Positions 22,824-31,841 of a stretch of 33,900 nucleotides of DNA are shown one piece after another. A model generated the notes under the pieces. That model worked only from the letters and a program-made list of their open reading frames with translations. It was not told the DNA's origin and made no database searches. The DNA comes from Phycisphaerales bacterium. GTDB taxonomy: Bacteria; Planctomycetota; Phycisphaerae; Phycisphaerales; SM1A02. Numbering within the stretch: position 1 is the first letter of the stretch; the number at the start of each line of letters is the position of its first letter. A program made the position numbers and the translations under genes. The stretch covers positions 1 through 33,900 of the forward strand of contig JAKVBV010000023.1 in assembly GCA_022446965.1 (NCBI GenBank), in the 5' to 3' direction.

Positions 22824-25159
22824 TGGTCGCGCCAGTGCTGGTGTGTTGTGGCGTGGTGCTCCTGGTGGTATGCCCGTGGGCCGCACTGCTGGTGCATCCC
22901 GGACAAGGTGCACAAGACACCGCACTGCACGGTGCCTCGGCATTGATCATGCCGACAGTGGGGTGGGCAGTCCTCGTGGCTGTGGTTGCAACGGTCCTGG
23001 GCCGGTTGGCAGCACCAGCATTGACGCAACGCACATCAGCCCTCACGGGCGCCGTGATCGCCGCCATGTTGCCTGCGTCGGCGGTGTTCTACGTGTGGTA
23101 CGCCATGCAGCCGGTGGACTCCGGTCGATGGGTGACGGCGCTGCTGTTGTGGGCGGTGTTGGTGTCCACGCACTGGCCCGTGGCGGCACTGGTCCTGCGA
23201 GGCAGCGTGCGCACCGCGGCGCTCGACAGCGACGACGCCGCGCGGCAACTGGGTGCCGGACTGTTGCGGCGGTTGTCCATGTGTGCCGGGCGTGAATGGC
23301 CCATGTGGTTGGCGAGCGTGGCGCTACTGGCCGCCTTGAGCGTGTTGGCGACGACCGCATTCGATCTGGCCGGGGTCGTGACGGCCGCCACTGAAGTGCG
23401 GGCTCGAGCTGCACTGGGCGCGTCATTTGCCGGATTGATCGGCCCCTTGCTGGTGCTTAGTGGACCAGCGATCGCCGGCGCCGTGGCAGCATGGATGTGC
23501 CTGGGTCAAGTACCGCCGCAAGGGGACCACAAACGGACGACACCGGTGTGGCCCGCAATCGTGTTGGTGATGGCCTCGGTGACAGCGCCACTGATCGGAC
23601 TGATCTGGATCACCCCGCAGGTGGGCGCGCCCACCGACGGCATGGCCGGCGCCATCGTGCACGTTGTGCTGCGTGGGATCGGTATCGGCATGCTGGTGGC
23701 CATGTGCACCATGCCCATGGTGTCGGTGTGCCGACAGCTTCGTCGTGGACGTGTGCGGTGGGTGCACGGCGTGGTACTCGTGTGGTTGGTGGCGGCGCTC
23801 CTGCCCTCGTCCTTCGTGGCCGCCGGATGGAGCGCCCTGCAGCAGTGGCTGCCACCGGAGTTCGCGCGGTGGGGCATAGGGCTCATCGCGGCATCGCTCG
23901 TCCAAGGCACGGCCGTGGCATGGCTCATTGCTCGGGGCATGGTGATGGCCACACCGATCGAACGAGAAGATGCGCTGGCCATGGTGGGCACGAGATGGTG
24001 GCGTCCGGATCACGCCATGGGCATGGCGATGGTGGCGGCCGGCGCCGTCGGTGGTGTATTGAGTGTGTTCATGCCCGCGATCGAATCGATGTTGGCGCCG
24101 CCAGCGGCCGGCCCACCCCTGGTGTCGCGGCTGGTCGATGCGATGCACTATCAACGACCGGAATCTGTCGTGCTTGCCTTGTGGGGGCTGTTGATCGCCG
24201 CCGCCGCTGTGGCCGTCGTGATCGGCATCATGCGACACCGTCGTACCGTCGCACCGCTGTGCCTGCTGGTGATCATGTTCGGCTGCGCCGACCAATCGGA
24301 CTCGAGCACGGTGCAACCACTCACGATCGATGCGGTCATCGGCGGGCCCGGTACCCGCACGGGTCGGTTCGTCACGCCACGCGCAGCGGCGGTGCATGAC
24401 GGCGTGCTGGTGGTGATCGATCGCACTGGTCGACTGCAGCACTTTGAAGATGGTGGTGTGTGCGCCGTCGACCTGCCGCTGGAAGGTCGAGGATTCCCCA
24501 CGGGCGTGCATCTGGACGAACACACGACGGCGTGGGTGGCCGACACGCATTCAGGTCGCGTGCTGCGCATCGAGCACGGTGGTGACATCGAGGTGTTTGC
24601 CGGTCCCGGAGCGGCTGCAGGCGAACCACATGACTTGGGCACGCCCAGTGACGTGCAGCCTCTGCCCGATGGTCGTGTGTTGGTCAGCGTGTACGGCGGC
24701 GATGATCACCTTGCGCTGCTCGGTGCCGATGGCGCCCTGCACGGTGTCATCGGGTCGGCCGGTGATGGCGTCGGGCAGTTCAGGCGTCCGCAGGCCCTAG
24801 CCCTCGATGCCCATGGTCAGGTGTGGGTGGCCGACGCCTGCAATCACCGCCTGCAACGGGTTGATCCGGAGACAGGCGAGGTCACAGCCGTGTTGGCACC
24901 GCCCGACATGCGATATCCCTACGGGCTGGACATCCTCCCCGATGGTGATCTGTTGGTGTCCGAGTACGGCGGCAACGTGTTGCGGCGGATGTCGCCCGAT
25001 GGCGCTCGCAGCAGGCGATGGGGCGGGTGGGGTGACAATCCCGGCCAGCTTCGGACACCATGGTCGGTGACGATCGACGAAGATGCCGGCGTGCTCTACC
25101 TCGTGGATGCTGGTCATGATCGAGTGTTGCGCATCGCACTGCAGGCGGTGGCGTGGTGA
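22823..25159 (+). CDS. FbpB-like ABC permease fused in frame to an NHL-propeller lipoprotein
   Basis: The 778-residue frame has two parts. Residues 1 to about 469 hold twelve hydrophobic helices with two weak EAA-type loops (DSDDAARQLGAGLLRRL and EREDALAMVGTRWW), as in two-halved iron-type permeases such as FbpB. At residue 470 a sequence like a fresh lipoprotein signal follows: MRHRRTVAPLCLLVIMFGC, with a positive start, a hydrophobic core and a Cys. Residues from about 490 to 778 form an NHL-repeat propeller: VIGGPGTRTGRFVTPRAAAV, VWVADACNHRLQRVDPETG, DILPDGDLLVSEYGG and VLYLVDAGHDRVLRI. With 12 helices the permease ends in the cytoplasm, so the 13th hydrophobic stretch would place the propeller outside. 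An internal start at ATG 24230 would yield the propeller as a separate lipoprotein; no clear Shine-Dalgarno is seen there. No stop or frameshift separates the parts. Confidence 0.8.
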   Translation: MVAPVLVCCGVVLLVVCPWAALLVHPGQGAQDTALHGASALIMPTVGWAVLVAVVATVLGRLAAPALTQRTSALTGAVIAAMLPASAVFYVWYAMQPVDSGRWVTALLLWAVLVSTHWPVAALVLRGSVRTAALDSDDAARQLGAGLLRRLSMCAGREWPMWLASVALLAALSVLATTAFDLAGVVTAATEVRARAALGASFAGLIGPLLVLSGPAIAGAVAAWMCLGQVPPQGDHKRTTPVWPAIVLVMASVTAPLIGLIWITPQVGAPTDGMAGAIVHVVLRGIGIGMLVAMCTMPMVSVCRQLRRGRVRWVHGVVLVWLVAALLPSSFVAAGWSALQQWLPPEFARWGIGLIAASLVQGTAVAWLIARGMVMATPIEREDALAMVGTRWWRPDHAMGMAMVAAGAVGGVLSVFMPAIESMLAPPAAGPPLVSRLVDAMHYQRPESVVLALWGLLIAAAAVAVVIGIMRHRRTVAPLCLLVIMFGCADQSDSSTVQPLTIDAVIGGPGTRTGRFVTPRAAAVHDGVLVVIDRTGRLQHFEDGGVCAVDLPLEGRGFPTGVHLDEHTTAWVADTHSGRVLRIEHGGDIEVFAGPGAAAGEPHDLGTPSDVQPLPDGRVLVSVYGGDDHLALLGADGALHGVIGSAGDGVGQFRRPQALALDAHGQVWVADACNHRLQRVDPETGEVTAVLAPPDMRYPYGLDILPDGDLLVSEYGGNVLRRMSPDGARSRRWGGWGDNPGQLRTPWSVTIDEDAGVLYLVDAGHDRVLRIALQAVAW

Positions 25160-27963
25160 TGGTGCAATACCCCATCGCGTTGGTGATCGCCGCCGTGGTC
25201 GTGCCGGTGCTGGCCTGGTCGGCGTGGCGCGTGCAATCACGCATCGGTCCGGGGCGAGCGTGGGCCTCCTTCGCAGTCCGCAGCCTGTTGATCGGAATGT
25301 TGTCCCTGGCCTTGGCCCAGCCTCTGGTGTCGCGGGGCAGCGACGACGTCACCGTGGCCGTGATTCTCGATCGCAGTCGATCGGTGTCCGAGCCGAGCCT
25401 CGAGCAGGCGGTCACCTGGATCAACGAAGCGGCGGTGGCCGAACCAAGAACCGACACGGATCGGTTGGCGCTGGTGCATGTGGCCAGACAAGCGATGCCC
25501 GGTGCAATGCCGTCGCCGTTGTCCGAGGTCTCGCTGCGCACGGCGCCCGGTCCGCGTGATGCGACAGATCTGCGCAGCGCGGTTGAACTGGCCCGCGCCA
25601 TGGTGCCGCAGGACACACGCAATCGACTGTTGTTGGTGTCGGATGGGCTGTCCACGACCGGGCCACTGTCGGCCCTGGCCCGCAAGGACATGCCGGTGGA
25701 CGTGCTGGTGTTGCCGGTCGATCGCGACCGAGATGTGCGGGTGGAGCGCATTCAAGCGCCCTCGCATGCCCGGGCAGGGTCGACCATCGAAGCAGGCGTG
25801 GTGTTGCATGCACCCACGGCAGCCACCGGTCGGCTGATGGTGCGCCGCAATGGTGTTCCGGTGCAGTTGCATCAGGGCACCGCCAGTGGAGAGGGGATTC
25901 CGGTCCAGCTCGCCGCGGGCATGAACGTGATTCCCATGCACGTGCAGGCCGATGGCACCATGACCCGGCTGGATGCCACCTGGGTGCCCGACGTGCGCAC
26001 CGGTGATGCCGTGGACAACGACTCCGGAATCGCTGTCGTGCTGCCCGCGGCCGTTGGCGAAGTGCTCCTAGTGGGCGAGCGCCAGTCCGACATGAACGTG
26101 CTCGCCGACATGCTCGCGGGCGAGGGCGTGACCGTGCGAACAGCGTCCACCGCGGCCTTGAGCACCGGCACGGCGGCGCTGGCTACGATCGATGCGCTCG
26201 TGCTGGTGGACGTGCCACGCTGGGCACTGCCGCCCAATGTGGATCTCGCGCTGGCCAATTGGGTGAATCACAGCGGAGGCGGGCTGTTGATGACCGGCGG
26301 CACACGGTCGCTGGGCGCCGGCGGTTGGATTGGATCCGAACTTGAATCGGTGCTGCCCGTCCTTCTCGATCCTCCAGTGGAGCGCCAGATTCAACGTGGT
26401 GCGCTCGTGCTCATCATGCATTCGTGTGAGATGGAGCGAGGCAACTACTGGGGACGCCGCGTGTGCGAGCTGGCGATCGAAGCGCTCACGGCGCAGGATC
26501 TCATCGGCATCGTGGAGTACGGCTGGCGTGATGGAGGTGTGTCCTGGGCGTTGCCGCTGCAGGAAGCAGGTGATCGCACGGCGGCCCTGCGGGCGGCCGC
26601 CAGTTTGCAGTACGGCGACATGCCCGATTTCACCCCGTCGTTCCGCGCCGCCTTCGAGGCGCTGCGTGATGTGGATGCCGGGCAACGACACGTGGTCGTG
26701 ATTTCTGACGGCGATCCGCAGCCTCCGCCACTGGAGGTACTCAATGGCATGGCCGATCTGGGAATCGCCGTGACCACCGTGCAGGTGGGCGGGCATGGTC
26801 GAGCAGCCGATCGCAAGCGAATGGAAAACCTCGCGATGGTGACCGGTGGTGAGTTTCATCGGTTGGAGAACGCCGAAGACCTGCCGCAGATCATCATCGA
26901 AGCGTCGCAACTGGCATCGCGATCGATGGTGCAACAGGGCACGTTCGACGTCGTGCAGACCGGAACAGCCGCAGGCCCCGTGGCCGACTGCACCGTGCCC
27001 CCGACGGTGCACCGATATGTGTTGACCGCACCTCGCGAGGGAGTGGCATCGGTGCCGTGGGCCCTGCAGCAGGCGAACTCGGCCGATCCGCTCGTGGCCT
27101 GGTGGCAGCGGGGGTCCGGCCGTGCTGCGGTGGTCACCGTGGCCCCCGGTGATCAATGGACGCCGCAGTGGACACAGTGGCCTGACCGCGCCCGCTTCTG
27201 GGCGGATCTGGTGCGGTGGCTGCGCCCCAATCCGGACGACGGCACGTGGGTGCTGCAATCGCGTACCGGGGACGGGGGCAAGGTGGATGTTACGCTCGAA
27301 GCGACCACGGAAGAAGCCGGCGGCCGTCTGCCCGCTGCTCGCGCCGCAGTGTTGGCACCCGACGGCTCGATGCGACACGTTGAACTGCATGCCGCCGGGC
27401 CTGGCCGGGCAACCGGTCGCTACGTGATGGATCAGCCTGGTGAGTGGTTGGTCATCGCTGCCGTGGATGATACTCACGGTGAGGCGCCGACCACGGTGAG
27501 TGCTGCATCGGCGATGGCCTGGCCTGATGAAGATCGTGCCGTTGCCGCGGATGTGCGCGCCATGGAACGTCTTGCTGAAGCCACCGGCGGTCGAGTGCAC
27601 CGACTTGATGACGATCCTGCAATGGCGGCCTTGTTCTCCCGCGATGGGCTCACTGCCATGTCTGCGCCCGGGCCGATCTGGCCCTGGTTGGTGATCGCAG
27701 CAGCCATCCTGCTTCCCATCGACGTCGCCGTGCGGCGACTGGTCCTCTCGCGTGAAGCACAGGCCGGGCCCATGGTGCAGAAGACGCCGTCCACGTCGGC
27801 ACCCAAGCGTCGCGCAGCACCAGCGAGTGCGCCCGTGCAGGATGCTACACCCGCACCAATCACACCGCCGGAGGATGCGTCCGACGACGACACCGACGAC
27901 GATGCGATGGCTCGACTGCGTGAAGCGCGTCGCCGCGGCCGTGGTGAAGAGGAAGACCTGTGA
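25159..27963 (+). CDS. Membrane protein with two VWA domains and a GATase-like domain, MoxR-Bat cluster
   Basis: The 934-residue product has two N-terminal helices (ALVIAAVVVPVLAWSAW; VRSLLIGMLSLALAQPLV) and one near the end (IWPWLVIAAAILLPIDVAV). VWA domain 1 starts at VAVILDRSRSVS, with an intact MIDAS D71-x-S73-x-S75. A glutamine-amidotransferase-like segment follows (EVLLVGERQSDMNVLADML to GGGLLMTGGTRSLGAGGW). VWA domain 2 begins LVLIMHSCEMERGNYW, where the MIDAS Asp and first Ser are replaced (Met420-His-Ser-Cys-Glu). It continues with HVVVISDGDPQPP. The tail is acidic and then Arg-rich. The family is typical of planctomycete MoxR-Bat loci, probably an envelope complex scaffold. The start ATG overlaps the previous stop (TGATG); GTG 25153 and 25156 are alternatives. 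The stop overlaps the MoxR start in GTGA. Confidence 0.85.
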   Translation: MVQYPIALVIAAVVVPVLAWSAWRVQSRIGPGRAWASFAVRSLLIGMLSLALAQPLVSRGSDDVTVAVILDRSRSVSEPSLEQAVTWINEAAVAEPRTDTDRLALVHVARQAMPGAMPSPLSEVSLRTAPGPRDATDLRSAVELARAMVPQDTRNRLLLVSDGLSTTGPLSALARKDMPVDVLVLPVDRDRDVRVERIQAPSHARAGSTIEAGVVLHAPTAATGRLMVRRNGVPVQLHQGTASGEGIPVQLAAGMNVIPMHVQADGTMTRLDATWVPDVRTGDAVDNDSGIAVVLPAAVGEVLLVGERQSDMNVLADMLAGEGVTVRTASTAALSTGTAALATIDALVLVDVPRWALPPNVDLALANWVNHSGGGLLMTGGTRSLGAGGWIGSELESVLPVLLDPPVERQIQRGALVLIMHSCEMERGNYWGRRVCELAIEALTAQDLIGIVEYGWRDGGVSWALPLQEAGDRTAALRAAASLQYGDMPDFTPSFRAAFEALRDVDAGQRHVVVISDGDPQPPPLEVLNGMADLGIAVTTVQVGGHGRAADRKRMENLAMVTGGEFHRLENAEDLPQIIIEASQLASRSMVQQGTFDVVQTGTAAGPVADCTVPPTVHRYVLTAPREGVASVPWALQQANSADPLVAWWQRGSGRAAVVTVAPGDQWTPQWTQWPDRARFWADLVRWLRPNPDDGTWVLQSRTGDGGKVDVTLEATTEEAGGRLPAARAAVLAPDGSMRHVELHAAGPGRATGRYVMDQPGEWLVIAAVDDTHGEAPTTVSAASAMAWPDEDRAVAADVRAMERLAEATGGRVHRLDDDPAMAALFSRDGLTAMSAPGPIWPWLVIAAAILLPIDVAVRRLVLSREAQAGPMVQKTPSTSAPKRRAAPASAPVQDATPAPITPPEDASDDDTDDDAMARLREARRRGRGEEEDL

Positions 27964-29012
27964 CCGCGCCGGCCCTGATTTCGGCGCCCGATGGTGCACC
28001 TGCGTCGCCGGAGGCCTTCATCGAGGCTGCCGCGACATTCAAGGCCGGCCTTGATGCACTGCGTGATGAGACAGCGCGTGTGATCGTGGGGCAGGACGAA
28101 CTTGTTGCCGGCGTGTTGGCGGCGGTGCTTGCCCGGGGGCACGTGCTGCTTGAAGGCCCGCCCGGTCTGGGCAAGACGCTCCTTGCCCGCACCATCGCAC
28201 AGGCCACCGGACTGTCCTTCAATCGTGTGCAGTGCACGCCGGATCTCATGCCCGCCGATGTCACGGGCACGACGGTGTTGGTGGACGACGCGGCAGGCGG
28301 TCGGCGCTTTGAGTTCCGTCCCGGGCCGGTGTTTGCGCACATGCTGTTGGTGGACGAGATCAATCGTGCCGTGCCGCGCACGCAATCGGCGCTGCTCGAG
28401 GCGATGCAGGAGCGCACCGTGACGGTGGGCGATACCACACATCCGCTGCCCGATGCATTCACGGTGCTGGCGACGCGCAATCCCGAAGGTGATGAAGGCA
28501 CGTACCGGTTGCCTGAAGCCCAGCAGGATCGATTCATGGTCATGCTGCAGGTGCGTCATCCATCGGCCGACGAACTCGCCACGGTGGTCGATCGCACCAC
28601 CGGTGGCCCTTCCGTCGAGGTGCGGTGCCGGTTGGCGCCGGATTTCCTCACGGCGGCCGCATCGCTGGTTCGGCATGTGTGGGTGAGTTCGCATCTGCAT
28701 CGGTGGGTGGCCAATCTGGTGGTGGCCACCGATCCATCGGGGCCCGCGCCGTGTGATGCGATCATGCCCTGGCTCGACGCAGGCGCCGGGCCTCGTGCCG
28801 GACAGGCGATGCTCGCACTCGCTCGTGTGGCGGCGCTGTCCGAAGGTCGTCCGGCCATCGGGCGACGCCACATCAAGCAGGTCGCGGCGGTGTGTCTGTG
28901 TCATCGGTTGGCCTTGTCGCCCTCGGCGATCGCCCGGGGGATCGATCATCGCGAGGTGGTGCGCCAGTTGCTTGACGCCGTGCCTGTACCGGTGGTGGAG
29001 GACCAGGCATGA
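27960..29012 (+). CDS. MoxR-family AAA+ ATPase
   Basis: The 350-residue AAA+ ATPase has Walker A GPPGLGKT (residues 66-73) and Walker B HMLLVDEINRA. Also present are the MoxR-type substrate loops FNRVQCTPDLMPADVTGTTV and EFRPGPVF, the sensor 1 region VLATRNPEGDEGTYRLPEAQ and the sensor 2 area near AIGRRHIKQVAAVC. MoxR proteins act as chaperone-like ATPases that work with VWA proteins, often to mature or activate other complexes. It starts at GTG 27960, overlapping the previous stop (GTGA), and ends overlapping the DUF58 gene (ATGA). Its cytoplasmic location and its DUF58 and VWA neighbours match the usual MoxR partner set. Confidence 0.93.
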   Translation: MTAPALISAPDGAPASPEAFIEAAATFKAGLDALRDETARVIVGQDELVAGVLAAVLARGHVLLEGPPGLGKTLLARTIAQATGLSFNRVQCTPDLMPADVTGTTVLVDDAAGGRRFEFRPGPVFAHMLLVDEINRAVPRTQSALLEAMQERTVTVGDTTHPLPDAFTVLATRNPEGDEGTYRLPEAQQDRFMVMLQVRHPSADELATVVDRTTGGPSVEVRCRLAPDFLTAAASLVRHVWVSSHLHRWVANLVVATDPSGPAPCDAIMPWLDAGAGPRAGQAMLALARVAALSEGRPAIGRRHIKQVAAVCLCHRLALSPSAIARGIDHREVVRQLLDAVPVPVVEDQA

Positions 29013-29935
29013 GTCGGTGGGGCGAATCACCTCCGCGCCCGGCATCGGTCGATGCGTTGCTCGATCCTGCGGTCGCTGCAGCGCTGGTCGGTCTGGACAT
29101 CGAATCGCGCAAGCTGCTGGCAAGCCCGCGACATGGTGAGCGCCGCAGCACGCGGCGGGGTACGAGTGTGGAGTTCGCGGACTTTCGTCCCTATACCGCA
29201 GGGGATGATCTTCGCCGGATCGACTGGAATGTCTACGCACGGCTCGATGCCCTCGTCATCAAGTTGTTCCAAGATGAAGAAGATCTGCTCACGGTGCTGG
29301 CCGTGGATGACTCCGCATCCATGCGATTTGGCACGCCCTGCAAGCACACCACGGCATCGAAGATCGCCTTTGCGCTTGGCGTGACGGCCTTGGGCGCGGG
29401 TCATCGTGTGCAGGCGCACGCGCTGGGCGCCGAGGGCGCCGTGTCACAGACACTGCGTGGTCGCGGTGGTGCAGGGCAGCTTGGCAAGTGGCTCATCGAT
29501 CTGTCCGCAGATGGCCGCGGTGATCTGGCGATGGATCTCAAGGCGCTGTCCGGGGCCGTCCGCGGTCGGGCCAAGATCATCGTGCTCACCGATGCCTTGG
29601 TGCCTAGTGACGCCATGCCGGCGGCCATGAGCACGTTGGCATCTCGTGGGCACGACGTTCATCTCTTGCAGGTGCTGTCACCGCAGGAGTTGCAACCATT
29701 GGCCACGGGGTTGTCAGGTGACCATCGATTGGTGGATGCCGAAACCGGTGAGGGACCAGCGGTCAGCATGACGGCGTCGATCGAAGCGGAGTATCGCGCC
29801 CGATTGAATGCCCATGTCGAGATGATCGATGCAGCGGCGCATCGATGTGGTGTGCGGCCGCTGTTGGTGCGCACCGATGAGCCGCTTGAAGACCTGCTCC
29901 GATCACGGTTGCGGCAGGGGGGTGTGCTGCGATGA
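29009..29935 (+). CDS. DUF58 domain protein of the MoxR-Bat cluster
   Basis: The 308-residue protein carries the DUF58 signature VEFADFRPYTAGDDLRRID followed by WNVYAR, then a VWA-type fold: LLTVLAVDDSASMRFG (D-x-S-x-S motif) and AKIIVLTDALVPSD. Upstream, [20 protein letters not shown] is the usual basic stretch. DUF58 proteins regularly sit between MoxR and BatA-type genes and are thought to be partners of the ATPase. No membrane helix is evident. The start overlaps the MoxR stop (ATGA), and the stop overlaps the next start in the same way. Confidence 0.93.
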   Translation: MSRWGESPPRPASVDALLDPAVAAALVGLDIESRKLLASPRHGERRSTRRGTSVEFADFRPYTAGDDLRRIDWNVYARLDALVIKLFQDEEDLLTVLAVDDSASMRFGTPCKHTTASKIAFALGVTALGAGHRVQAHALGAEGAVSQTLRGRGGAGQLGKWLIDLSADGRGDLAMDLKALSGAVRGRAKIIVLTDALVPSDAMPAAMSTLASRGHDVHLLQVLSPQELQPLATGLSGDHRLVDAETGEGPAVSMTASIEAEYRARLNAHVEMIDAAAHRCGVRPLLVRTDEPLEDLLRSRLRQGGVLR

Positions 29936-31827
29936 CACTGATCGCACCGTGGCTTGCTCTGGGACTGCTGCTGGCGTTGGTGCCTGCGCTGCTGGTGCTG
30001 TGGATTCTGCGACTGCGCCGTGCCCGCATTCGAGTGCCTGCCCAGTGGTTGTGGTCTGACGCCCGCGAAGATCTCCGGGCTCAGGTGCCGTTTCAGCGTT
30101 TGCGGTGGTCGATTCTCCTTCTGCTGCAGCTGATCGCCCTCGGACTGTTGTTGCTGGCGGCCGCTCGTCCTCGAGTGGTGGCGTCATTGCACAGCGGCGG
30201 GCGAACCGTGCTCATGATCGACACGTCGGCCTCGATGCACACCCGTGATGCATCGCAGGGGCGACGTCGGTTTGACGCAGCTCGCGAAGCCGTGCGCGGG
30301 GCGATCGATCGACTGCACCCCGGTGGCTTGATGGATCACGGTGGTGGGCAGACCATGCTCGTCACACTGGGTGCACGGCCGCAGATCGTGCAGCCGTTCA
30401 CGTCGTCACGGGCCGTGTTGCTGCAGGCGCTCGAGTCGATCGACGTGACGGACGAGCCAGCCACGTTGACGCCGGCGCTCGATTTGGCCCATGCCTGGGC
30501 GGCCGTGCCCGACCCTGATGCTGGTGAAGCGCCTGCTGAAGGCACCACCCACCTGGAGGTGTTCAGCGACGGTGGCCTGGCCGATCTGGTTGATGCGCTC
30601 GATGGCCTCGATGCGCCGCTGGTGTTGCAACATGTCGGTGCAGAAGACACGCCCAACGCCGCCATCGCCCGCATTGGCGGCACCCGTGACCCGGCAGATC
30701 CAGCCAAGCTCACGCCGTGGGTGTCGGTCATGCACTGGGCTGCCCAGGCGGCCTCGGTGAAGATTCGTCTGGTGATCAACGGGGAGCCGTCTTCGGTGCG
30801 GGCGATCGATTTGCCGGCGGCAACAGAAGACGGCCCCGGGCGGGTGGACGTGATGTTCCCCGCCGTGCGCAGTGCGGGCCGGACAGCATTGACCGCCGAA
30901 CTGGTGCCCGGTGATGCGCTCGCCGAGGATGACATTGCCCGATGCATCGTGCCTGAATCCGGTGGCGCACGCGTGGCGCAGATGGGCAAGTCAGCACCAC
31001 TGCTGCGCCGAGCATTGGCTGCGTTGGGGCTGCACGCTGCTGGCGATGAGTCGCCTGATCTGGTCGTGGCGGTCAGCGATACGACGGCGGCCTTGCCGGC
31101 CGTTCCAAGTCTGTCCTTCGGCGCACCCCCGGTGTCGGCCATGGTGAAGCCAGCCGCCACGGTGCCCGACACGAGCATCGCGACGTCGTCGCACCGCCAT
31201 GCGGTGTCGCGTGGCAGTCGGTTGACGGGCATTCGTGCCGCTGGTGCACATGTGGTGCAGGTGGACCCGGGCGTGCGTGTGCTGGCGTCATCACGAGAAG
31301 GGCCGCTCATCGTGGCCTGGCGAGAACAGGGTGTGCCTCGCATTCATGTCGGCTTCGAGCCTTCGCGCAGCACATGGCCGCAGCGAGAAGACTTCATCAC
31401 ATTCCTGGTGGATGCCACCGCATGGCTGGTCGGCATTGATGATGAGGCAGGTGGGCATGTGGCCGGGGACCGCATCGAATTGGCGCTGCCCGCGCAGACC
31501 ACGTCAGTGGATGTGCAGTTCAACGGTGACACGATCGACACCTTCTCGCCCGCCGATCCATCGCGGGCGATCTGGGGACCGGCGCCGCAGGCTGGGGTCT
31601 ACGCCTTTCACTGGGCATCGCCAGATGCACAGGGCGTGCGTGAAGCGGTGGTCAACATGCCGGTCGCTGTTGAAGGAGACACCCGACGCGGTGCATTCAC
31701 GATCGACGATCCGCTGCTCGAGGCGCGCCGGGCATCTGATCGCGGCGTGCCGCTGTGGCCGTTCGCCGTGATCGGCGCGGTGCTCACGTTGATCGCCGAG
31801 TGGTGGATCTGGGTGAAACGGCAGTAG
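29932..31827 (+). CDS. BatA-like VWA membrane protein
   Basis: The 631-residue product has the N-terminal BatA layout: helix 1 (WLALGLLLALVPALLVLWIL), a short cytoplasmic loop with VPAQWLWSDAREDLRAQVPF, and helix 2 (WSILLLLQLIALGLLLLAAA). A VWA domain then starts at VLMIDTSASMHTRD with the MIDAS D97-x-S99-x-S101 intact. The remaining 400 residues are beta-rich periplasmic sequence (VKIRLVINGEPSSVRAIDLP and others) followed by a last helix (LWPFAVIGAVLTLIAEWWIW). It is longer than classical BatA (about 330 residues) because of this extra C-terminal part, as in many planctomycete homologues. It is the last gene of the plus-strand run. It faces the TPR-YggX gene with only 14 bp between stops, and no T-run terminator was seen there. 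Confidence 0.9.
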   Translation: MTLIAPWLALGLLLALVPALLVLWILRLRRARIRVPAQWLWSDAREDLRAQVPFQRLRWSILLLLQLIALGLLLLAAARPRVVASLHSGGRTVLMIDTSASMHTRDASQGRRRFDAAREAVRGAIDRLHPGGLMDHGGGQTMLVTLGARPQIVQPFTSSRAVLLQALESIDVTDEPATLTPALDLAHAWAAVPDPDAGEAPAEGTTHLEVFSDGGLADLVDALDGLDAPLVLQHVGAEDTPNAAIARIGGTRDPADPAKLTPWVSVMHWAAQAASVKIRLVINGEPSSVRAIDLPAATEDGPGRVDVMFPAVRSAGRTALTAELVPGDALAEDDIARCIVPESGGARVAQMGKSAPLLRRALAALGLHAAGDESPDLVVAVSDTTAALPAVPSLSFGAPPVSAMVKPAATVPDTSIATSSHRHAVSRGSRLTGIRAAGAHVVQVDPGVRVLASSREGPLIVAWREQGVPRIHVGFEPSRSTWPQREDFITFLVDATAWLVGIDDEAGGHVAGDRIELALPAQTTSVDVQFNGDTIDTFSPADPSRAIWGPAPQAGVYAFHWASPDAQGVREAVVNMPVAVEGDTRRGAFTIDDPLLEARRASDRGVPLWPFAVIGAVLTLIAEWWIWVKRQ

Positions 31828-31841
31828 CCACCGCGGCCACG

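Noticed and set aside
26068-29240. Two long antisense frames (643 and 588 codons) over the VWA and MoxR genes
   Set aside because: They overlap each other and genes with clear motifs; no recognisable domain.
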